Shown: piece by piece, positions 9,139-16,874 of the stretch | Layout: each line of letters begins with the position of its first letter | How positions within the stretch are numbered: position 1 is the stretch's first letter | DNA from: Niabella sp. | GTDB taxonomy: Bacteria > Bacteroidota > Bacteroidia > Chitinophagales > Chitinophagaceae | Length of the DNA: 64,000 nt | NCBI GenBank assembly: GCA_017744715.1 | Contig: JAGIAT010000015.1 | Span: 62,001-126,000 of the forward strand | Direction of reading: 5' to 3' | Program-made: the position numbers and the translations under genes | The notes under the pieces: generated by a model | Told to the model about the DNA's origin: nothing | Databases searched by the model: none | The model's input: the letters and a program-made list of their open reading frames with translations, nothing else

Positions 9139-9366
9139 TTATTTATTAATACCTGCAACCGAACGGTTCATTGCAAAACCCTTGTGTTTCCAACAACCGG
9201 CATTCACAAATATCTGTTCCGATTGATCTTCGCGATCCTTTAACGCTTGCAACATTACCCGATCCTTTATGCAATCATTAACCGGTGCTCCAATCGCATG
9301 CACCCACATGTACACAAGCAGTACCGCAACCATACAAGCGGCTGCAATTACAATATGCTGCTTCAT
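9139..9366 (-). CDS. Small secreted protein with two cysteines, upstream of TlpA
   Basis: A 75-aa protein whose first 25 residues form a hydrophobic signal or anchor. The short mature part holds C32 and C58 and charged residues. No family is recognised. It lies on the same strand as TlpA-SusC-SusD, ending 162 bp before TlpA. Together with the 136-aa protein at the other end of the operon, it makes a pair of small two-cysteine exported proteins around a CxxC thioredoxin. A link through disulfide chemistry is inference. It could also be a chance frame, but the signal followed by a hydrophilic mature part is protein-like. Confidence 0.45.
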   Translation of the reverse strand: MKQHIVIAAACMVAVLLVYMWVHAIGAPVNDCIKDRVMLQALKDREDQSEQIFVNAGCWKHKGFAMNRSVAGINK

Positions 9367-9404
9367 AGTTTGCCTAATTTTGGATGGTCCTTAATTCATG
9401 TCTT

Positions 9405-9569
9405 TTATCTGCGCATTGTTCTACATTTAACGGCAGCAATTTCAAATACGGTCCTGCATTCAATCGATGGCACAGGTCTGCCTGTAGTAGTAGAGACGGA
9501 ACGTTTTTTGTAGGCGGCTAGCGTCTGGCATAAAGGCACCGTAACGTCGAAGAGCGTTGTTCCTTTCAT
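9405..9569 (-). pseudogene. 54-codon frame, apparent remnant of a TlpA-type gene start
   Basis: A short frame from ATG 9569 to TAA 9405. The leader just upstream (AATATTGC, 23 bp before the ATG, then a T/A-rich stretch and TATATGAA) closely matches that of the TlpA gene (AATATTGC 22 bp before ATG 8976, TATATGAA). The first codons also align at DNA level: ATGAA, then AACGCT, CGT, then TATGCC and TAGCC in the same order. After that the similarity fades. The simplest reading is a decayed duplicate of the TlpA 5' end. A real small Cys-containing peptide (three Cys) cannot be excluded. Confidence 0.4.
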
Positions 9570-9660
9570 ATACAAGTGTTTAAGCAGTAGAGCAATATTA
9601 TTCAGGTTATCAAACAGGCATAATAACAGATTAGCATGATGCAGTATGTTTATGCCGGTA

Positions 9661-10064
9661 GCCGGGTACCGGGAGGCTTAACATGAAAATACCGCCTCCC
9701 GCCCGGCAATACGTTACACCGGGTTCTTGGGTTTACTGGCAAACCGTGCATTATACAAGGCATGATCCAAGCCTCCGGAATGGGAAACACGCGTTTGGAA
9801 GTATAAATAATATAACAGCATTTCACTCATCTTATAACAGCATTGATGAGTCTTTTCCCCTCTTTCACGGTAAGCCGGAGTGCAAAAAATAGGCGCGGCG
9901 CTCAACTTACCGAATAGAGGCCCTGAGAAGCCTTGGAACGGATAAGAGAGCCCACGCCCGGGTCGTGAGCTATTCGTCTTATCGTCTCGTTCCAATTAGA
10001 AATTTCTCAGGTTTCTATTCAAGACTCAAAGCGAATGCTTCAAATATTTTTATGAAGTAGTCGC
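9661..10064. ncRNA. Highly folded non-coding tract, candidate structured RNA (strand unknown)
   Basis: About 400 bp with no convincing gene contains a chain of hairpins. (1) GCCGGG 9661-9666 and GGGAGGC 9671-9677 pair with GCCTCCC 9694-9700 and CCCGGC 9702-9707. (2) A branched element at about 9719-9778 is closed by CCGG/CCGG and CTTGG/CCAAG, with two smaller inner hairpins. (3) ACTCATC 9825-9831 pairs with GATGAGT 9845-9851. (4) CGGTAAG 9868-9874 pairs with CTTACCG 9906-9912. (5) A 109-nt near-continuous stem, 9912-10020, has arms GAATAGA, CCTGAGAA, TTGGAACG and GATAAGA, all matched exactly on the other side, and a CACG/CGTG tip. (6) GCGA and CTTCA pair with TGAAG and TCGC at 10031-10064. 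No known family (6S, RNase P, tmRNA, SRP, TPP riboswitch) was matched with confidence. No clear terminator marks an end. Confidence 0.5.
9811..9844. repeat. 12-bp direct repeat pair, 22-bp period
   Basis: TATAACAGCATT occurs at 9811-9822 and 9833-9844. The 22-bp period is close to two helical turns. The second copy occupies the loop of the ACTCATC/GATGAGT hairpin. A pair of protein-binding sites is possible. Confidence 0.6.
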
Positions 10065-10107
10065 AAATTTATATTTCTTCACACAAATGTAAATAAAAAA
10101 TCATATT

Positions 10108-10125
10108 GACGTATTATAATACGTC
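10108..10125. promoter_or_regulatory. Perfect 18-bp palindrome, probable operator of the XRE-like gene
   Basis: GACGTATTATAATACGTC is identical to its reverse complement and is centred about 43 bp before ATG 10160. Its position directly upstream of a small HTH gene suggests autoregulation. No second full copy was found in the window by eye. Confidence 0.6.
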
Positions 10126-10159
10126 TAATTTTTTTAAAATTTCTTTCAGATTGCTTTTA

Positions 10160-10480
10160 ATGAAAGCGCACGAAAAGAAAGAAAAAAAAGAGATTACGTT
10201 TCAGTTTGCTGTGGCACTGTATAAGGTAATGGAAGATACCAATTTCAATCCCACAAAACTAGCCTTAGAAATTGGAATGGAAAAATCACATATGCAGCTT
10301 ATTGCAAATGGTAAAAAGAATCTTACACTATCCTCTCAAATTGCAATTGCTGATGGTTTAGGAATTTCCTATACGCAACTGGCTGCTTATTTCGATGGTG
10401 TTACCAAGGCCGACGAAAAAAAATTTATTGAATATCAAAAAAAACAGCAGGCACTGAAAGCCCATAATAAGAAGAGCTAG
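10160..10480 (+). CDS. Cro/XRE-like HTH regulator, small
   Basis: A 106-aa protein from ATG 10160. The frame can be read from a TTG at 10106, but that would translate the palindrome. It begins with a lysine/glutamate-rich segment, followed by a Cro/C1-type HTH at about residues 25-80: A-L-E-I-G-M-E-K-S-H-M-Q-L-I-A-N-G-K-K-N-L, then S-S-Q-I-A-I-A-D-G-L-G-I-S. The tail has F-D-G-V-T-K-A-D-E-K-K-F and a basic end. It is paralogous to the next gene: the last 35 residues follow the same L-G-x-S-x-x-Q-x-x-x-x-F-D-x-V-T-x-A-x pattern. It lies just right of the folded non-coding tract in AT-rich DNA, which suggests acquisition. Target unknown; self-control through the palindrome is inferred. Confidence 0.75.
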   Translation: MKAHEKKEKKEITFQFAVALYKVMEDTNFNPTKLALEIGMEKSHMQLIANGKKNLTLSSQIAIADGLGISYTQLAAYFDGVTKADEKKFIEYQKKQQALKAHNKKS

Positions 10481-10583
10481 CGAAGGCATCACGAACGTTG
10501 TAGCCAAACATAAGACTCCCAGCAAACACATAACGAGACAAGATCCCTTCTTTTCTGATGTAAATATATATAAAATTAAACCA

Positions 10584-10599
10584 TTACGCTACACCGTAA
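10584..10599. promoter_or_regulatory. Short inverted repeat upstream of second HTH gene
   Basis: TTACG (10584-10588) and CGTAA (10595-10599) form a 5-bp inverted repeat with a 6-bp spacer, 34 bp before ATG 10633 in a very AT-rich leader. A possible operator; weak evidence. Confidence 0.3.
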
Positions 10600-10632
10600 C
10601 AAAAAATATTTTTAAAAGGTGTTTTTTTCCGT

Positions 10633-10977
10633 ATGATTGATGATGGAGTGTACCGGATCAAGTGCAGGTATGCCGTAGCGCTGCAAAAGCTTATTCAGGC
10701 GAATAAGAAATTGAACCGTGCGTCCGGCAATACACCGCACCCCGGGGCAGATGACAGCTATGGCAAACTATCAAGCAGCACGGGGATCCGTAAAGGCACA
10801 ATTTCTGACACCATAACCGCTAAAACAGATATCAAGGGTTCTACGCTCTATCGCCTGCTGGGTGCACTGGGCTACAGCTTTGCGCAATTCGGGGCCGTAT
10901 TTGATGCGGTAACCGAAGCAGAGATTGATGCGCATATAACGCTGTTATCAAAGGGGAATAGTACACCATCAAAATAG
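10633..10977 (+). CDS. Second Cro/XRE-like HTH protein (paralog of preceding gene)
   Basis: A 114-aa protein from ATG 10633. The HTH-like core runs from K-L-S-S-S-T-G-I-R-K-G-T-I-S-D-T-I to S-T-L-Y-R-L-L-G-A-L-G-Y-S. The C-terminal part, F-A-Q-F-G-A-V-F-D-A-V-T-E-A-E-I-D, parallels the neighbour at 10160. A loop rich in G, N and P (about 28-42) is inserted before the HTH. Codon use is more GC-rich than in the first copy, so the two did not arise by recent duplication. A decayed copy of its last 30 codons plus about 50 bp of 3' flank occurs at 33842-33985. Function unknown; DNA binding is inferred from the fold. Confidence 0.65.
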   Translation: MIDDGVYRIKCRYAVALQKLIQANKKLNRASGNTPHPGADDSYGKLSSSTGIRKGTISDTITAKTDIKGSTLYRLLGALGYSFAQFGAVFDAVTEAEIDAHITLLSKGNSTPSK

Positions 10978-11825
10978 TAGTCCGAAACAACTGTTACCAG
11001 CGTCGCAACTTTATTTTTACCATTTTTTGCACCCCACTCTTCTACATCAAAGTTACGCGGCCAAATGGCGCCCTTATCAAACGCTGCGTCCTCAAAAACA
11101 GCTTGTTCAGCTCCTACACAATTTAGATGTATTTCCTGATGGTTTGACTTCCGTAAGAAGGCGGCAGAACGCCGGAGGGCCAACTGTAGGAGCCTTATGA
11201 ACCGTGCCTATGGCACTCAGCACTCCTTTAGCGGGTGCTGCCTCCGGAATAAATTCCGGAGTTGTAAGAAGGATCAGGCCGATGGCCTTCTTCTCTATAA
11301 TGCTAAAGGTGGCATACTTTTAAAACAAACCATAAACAAAACCCCGCAGCTTATAAAAAAAAGAGGCAGCGCCTCGTTCTATCTCCCAACAACAGACTTC
11401 AATTTGTTGATAAGTGGCATCCATGAGAAGACAGAGAGCCAGCGGCTCGGCCCATCTCAGTAACCGGACGGACGTAGCCCTATGAACCGTGCCTACGGCA
11501 CTCCCGCTCTCTGTAGCATGTTCTGCCTCCGGAATAAATTCCGGAGTTGTAAGAATGCACAGGCCCATCGCCTTTCATAAGGCGTAATTATCTAAAAGAT
11601 GCGCCACTCCCACTTAGGTCACACAAAACGAACATACAATGAACTTACAGTACTAAGTAACACTCAGACACAGGTCAGAGACCTGCGCCAGCCGAGGTTG
11701 TAAGAAGGACCAGGCCGATGGTCTTACAAACCAGGTTGAATATACTTATACAGCGGGGAACGCCATGTCCCACCAGTCGCCCAGTCGCACAAAATGATAG
11801 ATAACTTCGATCTGCTTTGTCCGGA
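10978..11825. repeat. Intergenic tract with palindromic REP-like repeats
   Basis: 848 bp without a credible gene. A unit of about 100 bp occurs at 11191-11300 and 11476-11580, each with ATGAACCGTGCCTAyGGCACTC (5-bp arms GTGCC/GGCAC), then CTCCGGAAT-AA-ATTCCGGAG, then GTTGTAAGAA and a CAGGCC-containing end. A third partial copy, starting at GTTGTAAGAA, lies at 11698-11735. Between them are GAGGC-agc-GCCTC (11363-11375) and GAGCC-agc-GGCTC (11436-11448). The uniform 5-bp arms with 3-nt loops mark one family of short palindromes. Short open frames here are probably repeat-derived. Confidence 0.75.
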
Positions 11826-14800
11826 TCACTTACTGATCCACACCAACGCAGCATCCTCCGGAAGATCAACCGCTTTAATCGCACCAGTAGAAGTAAGAAA
11901 CTCCGTCTTTATTATTTTCCCGGTCTTTGCACTGATATAATGCATCTTCACTTTTCCGGTAAAGGCCTTTAGGTCTGCCTGAACTTTGCTGCCCTGTAAG
12001 GCGTAAACCATCATGCCTTTTGTGCCCTGCAACACGATCCCATCTGAAGTTGCCGGACGCATTTCTGTCGCAGCCTTCAGCAGTTCTTTATCAACCGTTG
12101 CGGGCAGTACCGGCAGCGATCCACCGGCCATCAACACCGCCCAGCCAAATTTATCCGCCCCATCGGCAGAATACATTACCGCTTTATCCGGATAGTTAAG
12201 CCGGTATTCTTTTACCGCGCGGTACACCTGCTCAAAAGAACTGGCTTTCGGTTTCAACAGCCGCGCCCACTGACGCGGTGCCAGGTTCTTTCCACCCTCC
12301 GGTGCATATACGGAGCCATCGGCCTGGTAATGCCAGTATTTAATATCGATCACATCTATTGCCGATGCATATTGGGGATCCTTTAAGATCGCGTCCTGTA
12401 CATCTTTTGTAGTGCTCAGACCCACCTTATTAGGATTGAACTTTTTGTCGGGCATTTCTTTTATGCAGTCCAGCCAGAATTTTACAAAATGTAAGGGACC
12501 TGTAAATTCCTCGCCTATAAACTGGATCACATTCGCATTATCTGAAAAGTTCCGGAAGCATTGCTGGACGTAGCGTTTGTGCAGTTCTTTGCGTACCGGG
12601 TTCGACAGATCATAAAACTGCTCTGCATAAAAGATACGTTTATCGCCAGCAAAATTTACAGGCTCATTAAAGCCGGTATTGTTGATGTTATTGGCCGTGC
12701 GCCAGGGAAAATCGGCATAGTGAGCACCTGCTTCTATAATATTATGCTGAAAATAATGCTGATGGATCAACACCATCTCCTTTAAACCGGCCAATGTGGC
12801 AAACAGGCGTAACCGGTTCCAGTACCAGGGATTGTACTTTGTAAGATCATATTTACTCAGGCCATCCCATGCCGTATCCCGACCACTCCGTGCAAACGGC
12901 AGTTCGTAAAACGGCGGCCATACTTCACCATCCATCCTGCGGATGCGCTCATGATCATCCCGGCGCCGCTCGTACCACAAACCGTAATGCTGGTTTAAAC
13001 CCACGATATTATCGGCTTTCATCGAATCTACCACGGCTTCGAGATCGTCTGTAAGACCCGGCCCCACGCGCCCCGGCACAAAACGGGTGATCGCCAGTTT
13101 TTTTGCAGCCTGTTCCAGGTCTTTACCTTCCACACCACCATTCCACCAGGGCACTTCCTGTACAGCGCCCGTAAGTATATTACCAGCACCTCCTACCAGC
13201 CAGCCATTTTTTACCTGAAGAGCGGGTGGACTCACTGTCCAGCCTCCTGCTGACGCCTTGTCGATGATCTTTGCGCCCTTGGCATCCACGGAAATCGGAT
13301 TGTGAGCTGACGCCTGGCTTATCCAGTCGATCAGTTGCACCTTTGGCTGTATGGCCTCCTTTGTGAGCTGCTGTGCCACTTCAACCGACGGACTGCTGGA
13401 AGCCTCGGTGCTCATCTCTAAAATAAACGACTGTTGTGGGCTGGGCTTGCCCAATCGTTGCTGTAATTGTGTATAATAAAAACTTCTTGGGGTAAGATGA
13501 TTATTCGATTCGCCCCAGTAACCATCGCCCGCAAACTGGCTCCAGGAGCCCAATGCCCAGTTTTGTGCTGTTGGCGGTTTATAACAATCGATGCGCGCCG
13601 CTGAACAGTTCCATAACAAACTATTGGCTGCGGCCCAGCCGGCACCCTGACCATCCTGGCCCCGGTTACCAAAACGGATCGCGTTCCCATCCACCGATAC
13701 TACATCAAACAAAACCCCGGAAGCCCATTTGTCAATAGCCCCGGAAAAATTATAGGGCCGCTCTGAAACGCACTGTACAAAGGCATTGGGACCGGCAGCT
13801 GTATGTCCTACCGAAAAATCATGATACCCATTGGCCGCATAACAGCGCTGGAACAGGGTTTGCTGGCCGCGTGTAAAAAAAGTATACCGCCGCTGCCCGC
13901 CGATCTCGGAGACAGGTTCTGTTGAGATGCAATCCTCCACCGTTACGCGTCTTGTTGTTTCCAGCAGGTGCACTGCAGAACCGGCAAAATGTTTGAAGGA
14001 CAGCTGGCGTACCCAGGCATCTTCCACATTTTCCATGGTGATGGCCATCCAGCGATGGTCTTCATCTTTGGGATTCTTTGTATCAAATTCGGAAACCAGC
14101 GACAGGTGCTCGATCCCGATATTACCGATCCTCCCCGGCCAGGAAAAAGCGGTTACCGTACCGGCTCCGTATTTTTTATCCAGTGAATTGGTGAGGGGCA
14201 CGTCAATGGTAAGTGTATTTCCTTTAACGGCGGCAATGGTCCGTTCAAAAACCAGGTCGGCATCGCCCGGCTTCCACCCCAGGGCCGATAAACTGCCACC
14301 AAAGCTGCGGGTACCCAGCACATCGATCCATTCCGCGGTGGACGGACGCCGGATCTCCACTCGATCGCCGGGTTTAAAATTATTTCCATTGGCAACCGTT
14401 AATGCCATAGCATTTAGCGGTACATAATCCTGTGTAACCTCCGTTTTAGCACCAACTATTTTATCATTCTTTCCCACTATTCGTATCAGCGCATCTCGGC
14501 CGACGCCCATTCCCAGCACCACCGTTTCACCGGCAGCGCCGGACCCACGCAGTACAATACCCGATTGGCGGATGACCAGCTGGCCGCTTATTGCATAGAT
14601 TCCTTTTTGAAGCAACACCGCACCGCGGAACCCATCATTATCCGGGCGAAGCGCAGCTACATAATCAATGGCCGCCTGGATACTTGCCGTAGCGTCTCCA
14701 GCCTTAACAGGTACTACGGCCTTTACCGGCACCAATGGTATCGCTGCTTCAGATGCTTTGTAGCCACAATAAGAATAATCCGGGATACGGTCCCCCGTTA

Positions 14801-14930
14801 TGGAATCTGCATTATAAATGAGCTGCCCTTTTTCAACGGAAACGGGTAATATAGGTTTTGTCGGCTTCGGTTTTTGTCCGTTTGCTGCAACAAACACGAA
14901 ACTCAATAGAAGAGATAAGAAAAATTTCAT
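11826..14930 (-). CDS. Large secreted beta-helix protein of pectin locus (pectate-lyase-3-like + DUF4955/DUF6298-type)
   Basis: A 1034-aa exported protein (signal about 1-18). The N-terminal half (about 60-480) looks like a pectate-lyase-superfamily right-handed beta-helix: A-S-I-Q-A-A-I-D-Y-V-A, a G-A-V-L-L-Q-K-G-I-Y-A-I-S-G strand, then repeated N-x-x-I-x-x-L-S and V-E-D-C-I-S turns. The second half (about 520-1034) is the long domain that accompanies such helices in Bacteroidota pectin loci (DUF6298-type, including a TIM-barrel-like stretch with H-Q-H-Y-F-Q-H-N-I-I-E-A-G). It probably cleaves or binds pectic polymers; no activity can be assigned. It is last of the pectin locus and has its own candidate promoter at 14955-14981, 244 bp after the PL1 gene. 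Confidence 0.7.
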   Translation of the reverse strand: MKFFLSLLLSFVFVAANGQKPKPTKPILPVSVEKGQLIYNADSITGDRIPDYSYCGYKASEAAIPLVPVKAVVPVKAGDATASIQAAIDYVAALRPDNDGFRGAVLLQKGIYAISGQLVIRQSGIVLRGSGAAGETVVLGMGVGRDALIRIVGKNDKIVGAKTEVTQDYVPLNAMALTVANGNNFKPGDRVEIRRPSTAEWIDVLGTRSFGGSLSALGWKPGDADLVFERTIAAVKGNTLTIDVPLTNSLDKKYGAGTVTAFSWPGRIGNIGIEHLSLVSEFDTKNPKDEDHRWMAITMENVEDAWVRQLSFKHFAGSAVHLLETTRRVTVEDCISTEPVSEIGGQRRYTFFTRGQQTLFQRCYAANGYHDFSVGHTAAGPNAFVQCVSERPYNFSGAIDKWASGVLFDVVSVDGNAIRFGNRGQDGQGAGWAAANSLLWNCSAARIDCYKPPTAQNWALGSWSQFAGDGYWGESNNHLTPRSFYYTQLQQRLGKPSPQQSFILEMSTEASSSPSVEVAQQLTKEAIQPKVQLIDWISQASAHNPISVDAKGAKIIDKASAGGWTVSPPALQVKNGWLVGGAGNILTGAVQEVPWWNGGVEGKDLEQAAKKLAITRFVPGRVGPGLTDDLEAVVDSMKADNIVGLNQHYGLWYERRRDDHERIRRMDGEVWPPFYELPFARSGRDTAWDGLSKYDLTKYNPWYWNRLRLFATLAGLKEMVLIHQHYFQHNIIEAGAHYADFPWRTANNINNTGFNEPVNFAGDKRIFYAEQFYDLSNPVRKELHKRYVQQCFRNFSDNANVIQFIGEEFTGPLHFVKFWLDCIKEMPDKKFNPNKVGLSTTKDVQDAILKDPQYASAIDVIDIKYWHYQADGSVYAPEGGKNLAPRQWARLLKPKASSFEQVYRAVKEYRLNYPDKAVMYSADGADKFGWAVLMAGGSLPVLPATVDKELLKAATEMRPATSDGIVLQGTKGMMVYALQGSKVQADLKAFTGKVKMHYISAKTGKIIKTEFLTSTGAIKAVDLPEDAALVWISK

Positions 14931-14954
14931 CGCTGATCATTTATCAATGCCTGA

Positions 14955-14981
14955 CAAAGCTACTATTTATCACACAGGCAA
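14955..14981 (-). promoter_or_regulatory. Candidate Bacteroidota promoter for the DUF6298-type gene
   Basis: On the minus strand, TAGCTTTG (14962-14955) fits the -7 box TAnnTTTG. TTG at 14981-14979 lies 16 bp upstream as the -33 element. The predicted start of transcription is about 18 bp before ATG 14930. Confidence 0.5.
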
Positions 14982-15058
14982 AATGCTTTTTCACTGATAA
15001 CCGGTTTGTGAGGACACGAACCGTGGCGTGAGAAACCGAAACATCTCTCTTCAATTAT

Positions 15059-15099
15059 TGAGACCCTTCGGCTCCACTACGTTGCGCTCAGGGTGACGG
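15059..15099. repeat. Dispersed repeat half-unit (CCCTTCGGCTCC...GCGCTCAGGGTGACG)
   Basis: The stretch GAGACCCTTCGGCTCCACT, then GTTGCGCTCAGGGTGACG, nearly repeats the unit at 48719-48758. This is a common interspersed palindromic repeat type in Bacteroidota genomes. It lies between the PL1 gene and the DUF6298-type gene, outside both. Confidence 0.7.
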
Positions 15100-15174
15100 A
15101 AAAAGAAGCGCAGTTTTCAGCCATCAGCTTATAATCGTTACAAGTCCCGTTGTTGCTGATTTAAACCCATGCGT

Positions 15175-16839
15175 CTATTTAAACGACGACAAGGGCTTCC
15201 CATTTTCCGGCGTTACGGTCTTCAATACCACTAACCCATTCAGATAATTTTCGATATTGCTATAGCCGTTTTTAGCAATAGCCGCAGCATCGGATGCCTT
15301 ATTGGGATTCAGTCCCATCTTCTTTTCAACAGCATCCGGTATGCCATCATTATCTGAATCCTTATAAGGCGTGCCTTTATAATCCGGGTAACCGCCTACC
15401 TGGGCGATATCGGAGATGATACCGTTCTTATAAGAATCGGCCCGCAACCGGCGTTTCAGGAATTTTGATACCGGCGCAGTGTGTGCGTCCGGACTATACG
15501 TGATTGTTCCCGTCCGTACATCTTCCACGATCCGTTTGTCTACCGCATCTCGTACCGGTAACAACGCTCCTGCATTTTGCAGTACGTAACCGTATGCATC
15601 AGCCGCAGACAACACCGGAAAGGCCGCTATGGGAAACGGCTGGTCAACCCGTATCTGCTGCAGGTATGTTGCAGCATCTTTTACATCTTCCAGTTGTACC
15701 CCGCCATCCCAGTTATCCTTTGTTACGCGCCCGTTCCCTTCTACAATATTCCCGTTCACATAAGCTTTTCCAAACACCAGGCTGTCCTTAAATGCCCTGC
15801 CGGATTCCGGCTTTAAAATACGGTAGCCGATCGGCCGGTCTTTGGGTGTAATGGGCCCCGGTTTGTAATAGTTGTTGATAAAGTTATACAGCGATTTATT
15901 ATCACCGCCGTCCGCACTACGGTTCCACCAGTTAAAGATCACGTTATTCACAAACCCAAAATCGCCATCCATACCTACTGAGGGATTCCTGGCAATATTG
16001 TTTGCCCAGAGGTTGCGCATAAAGGTACTGTTACGACCGCCAATAGTGCTGCCGAAAGCATGGTTATACGTATCCAGTGCTTCTGAAAAAATGGAGTTCT
16101 GGATGGTCACATTTACGGTGGGCAACTTCTCTCCTTTGCCGTCTGCCTTGCGGTCGTATACATGGCGGTAGATGCTCATGTTCTCATCCAGTCCCCAGCT
16201 GGCAGATACATGATCAATGATAATATTCCCCACGGGATTACCGCCCAGGCCATCATCCCGCCGGGTCACTTCTGTGGCACCGCGCCGGAATCGCATAAAG
16301 CGGATGATGACATCATGCGTATCGATGAGCACCGATTCACCGGCAATACACACGCCATCACCCGGTGCGCTTTGTCCCATAATGGTGATATACGGAGCAC
16401 GGATGCTTACCGGACTTTTTAACCGGATGATGCCCGCTACATTAAAAACAATGATCCGCGCCCCGCCCTGCTCGCAGGCCCAGCGGAAACTACCGGGACC
16501 ACTGTCGTTCAGATTCGTCACCACCAATACGTTTCCGCCCCTCCCGCCCGGCGTATAGGCCCCGCCGCCTTCAGCGCCGGGAAAGGCGGGTAGTGTTGCT
16601 TTTATCAGATCCGTTGGTTTGGAAGCCCAGGGTGCAAAGGGCCTGCCTTGCTTTGCATCGGCTTCAACAGCCGGTAATGCTTTTTCCCAGGCGGCATCGG
16701 ATAATTTGCGGTAACCGGCTATTACGGCATCGGCAGAATCTTCAACGGATTTGGGTATCACCGGGTATTGGGCAGTAGCCTGTTGTTGTAAACCCAGCAG
16801 GCTTATAAAACTAAAAAGACAGAACCACTTTCTTTGCAT
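15175..16839 (-). CDS. Secreted polysaccharide lyase family 1 (pectate lyase), copy 1
   Basis: A 554-aa protein with a signal peptide ending near A-T-A-Q (residue 24). The PL1 beta-helix begins at about 83 with A-F-P-G-A-E-G-G-G and G-G-R-G-G-N-V, then T-N-L-N-D-S-G-P-G-S-F-R-W-A. It contains I-I-I-D-H-V-S-A-S-W-G-L-D-E, the calcium and active-site strand of this Bacteroidota PL1 group. A C-terminal D-S-D-N-D-G-I-P-D motif (about 505) is a thrombospondin-type-3-like calcium site. It cleaves de-esterified homogalacturonan by beta-elimination, outside the cell or in the periplasm. It is paralogous to the next gene upstream (17032-18663), from which it is separated by 192 bp holding short palindromic repeats. 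Confidence 0.88.
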   Translation of the reverse strand: MQRKWFCLFSFISLLGLQQQATAQYPVIPKSVEDSADAVIAGYRKLSDAAWEKALPAVEADAKQGRPFAPWASKPTDLIKATLPAFPGAEGGGAYTPGGRGGNVLVVTNLNDSGPGSFRWACEQGGARIIVFNVAGIIRLKSPVSIRAPYITIMGQSAPGDGVCIAGESVLIDTHDVIIRFMRFRRGATEVTRRDDGLGGNPVGNIIIDHVSASWGLDENMSIYRHVYDRKADGKGEKLPTVNVTIQNSIFSEALDTYNHAFGSTIGGRNSTFMRNLWANNIARNPSVGMDGDFGFVNNVIFNWWNRSADGGDNKSLYNFINNYYKPGPITPKDRPIGYRILKPESGRAFKDSLVFGKAYVNGNIVEGNGRVTKDNWDGGVQLEDVKDAATYLQQIRVDQPFPIAAFPVLSAADAYGYVLQNAGALLPVRDAVDKRIVEDVRTGTITYSPDAHTAPVSKFLKRRLRADSYKNGIISDIAQVGGYPDYKGTPYKDSDNDGIPDAVEKKMGLNPNKASDAAAIAKNGYSNIENYLNGLVVLKTVTPENGKPLSSFK

Positions 16840-16874
16840 GTAATTATTCGTTTTTTTAGAGCTTGACCATTAGC

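Noticed and set aside
9714..9995. 93-codon minus-strand frame across the folded tract
   Set aside because: It has no domain or signal, and its codons are dictated by the hairpin arms. It is more likely a by-product of the structured DNA.
9912..10020. 6S RNA, TPP riboswitch or retron msd for the long stem
   Set aside because: The length is near that of short 6S-like RNAs and CTGAGA is present, but there is no large central bubble, no second TPP core motif and no reverse transcriptase nearby. Kept only as an unclassified fold.
10106..10159. Upstream TTG start for the first XRE-like gene
   Set aside because: It would translate the 18-bp palindrome and AT-rich leader into a hydrophobic, unrelated N-terminus. 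ATG 10160 gives a normal regulator.
11197..11568. Short frames in the palindromic repeat cluster
   Set aside because: The frames begin within the repeated ATGAACCGTGCC unit and are simply the repeat read as codons.
11191..11735. CRISPR array from the repeated units
   Set aside because: There are only two full copies of unequal spacing, the units are palindrome clusters, and no cas genes are in the window.
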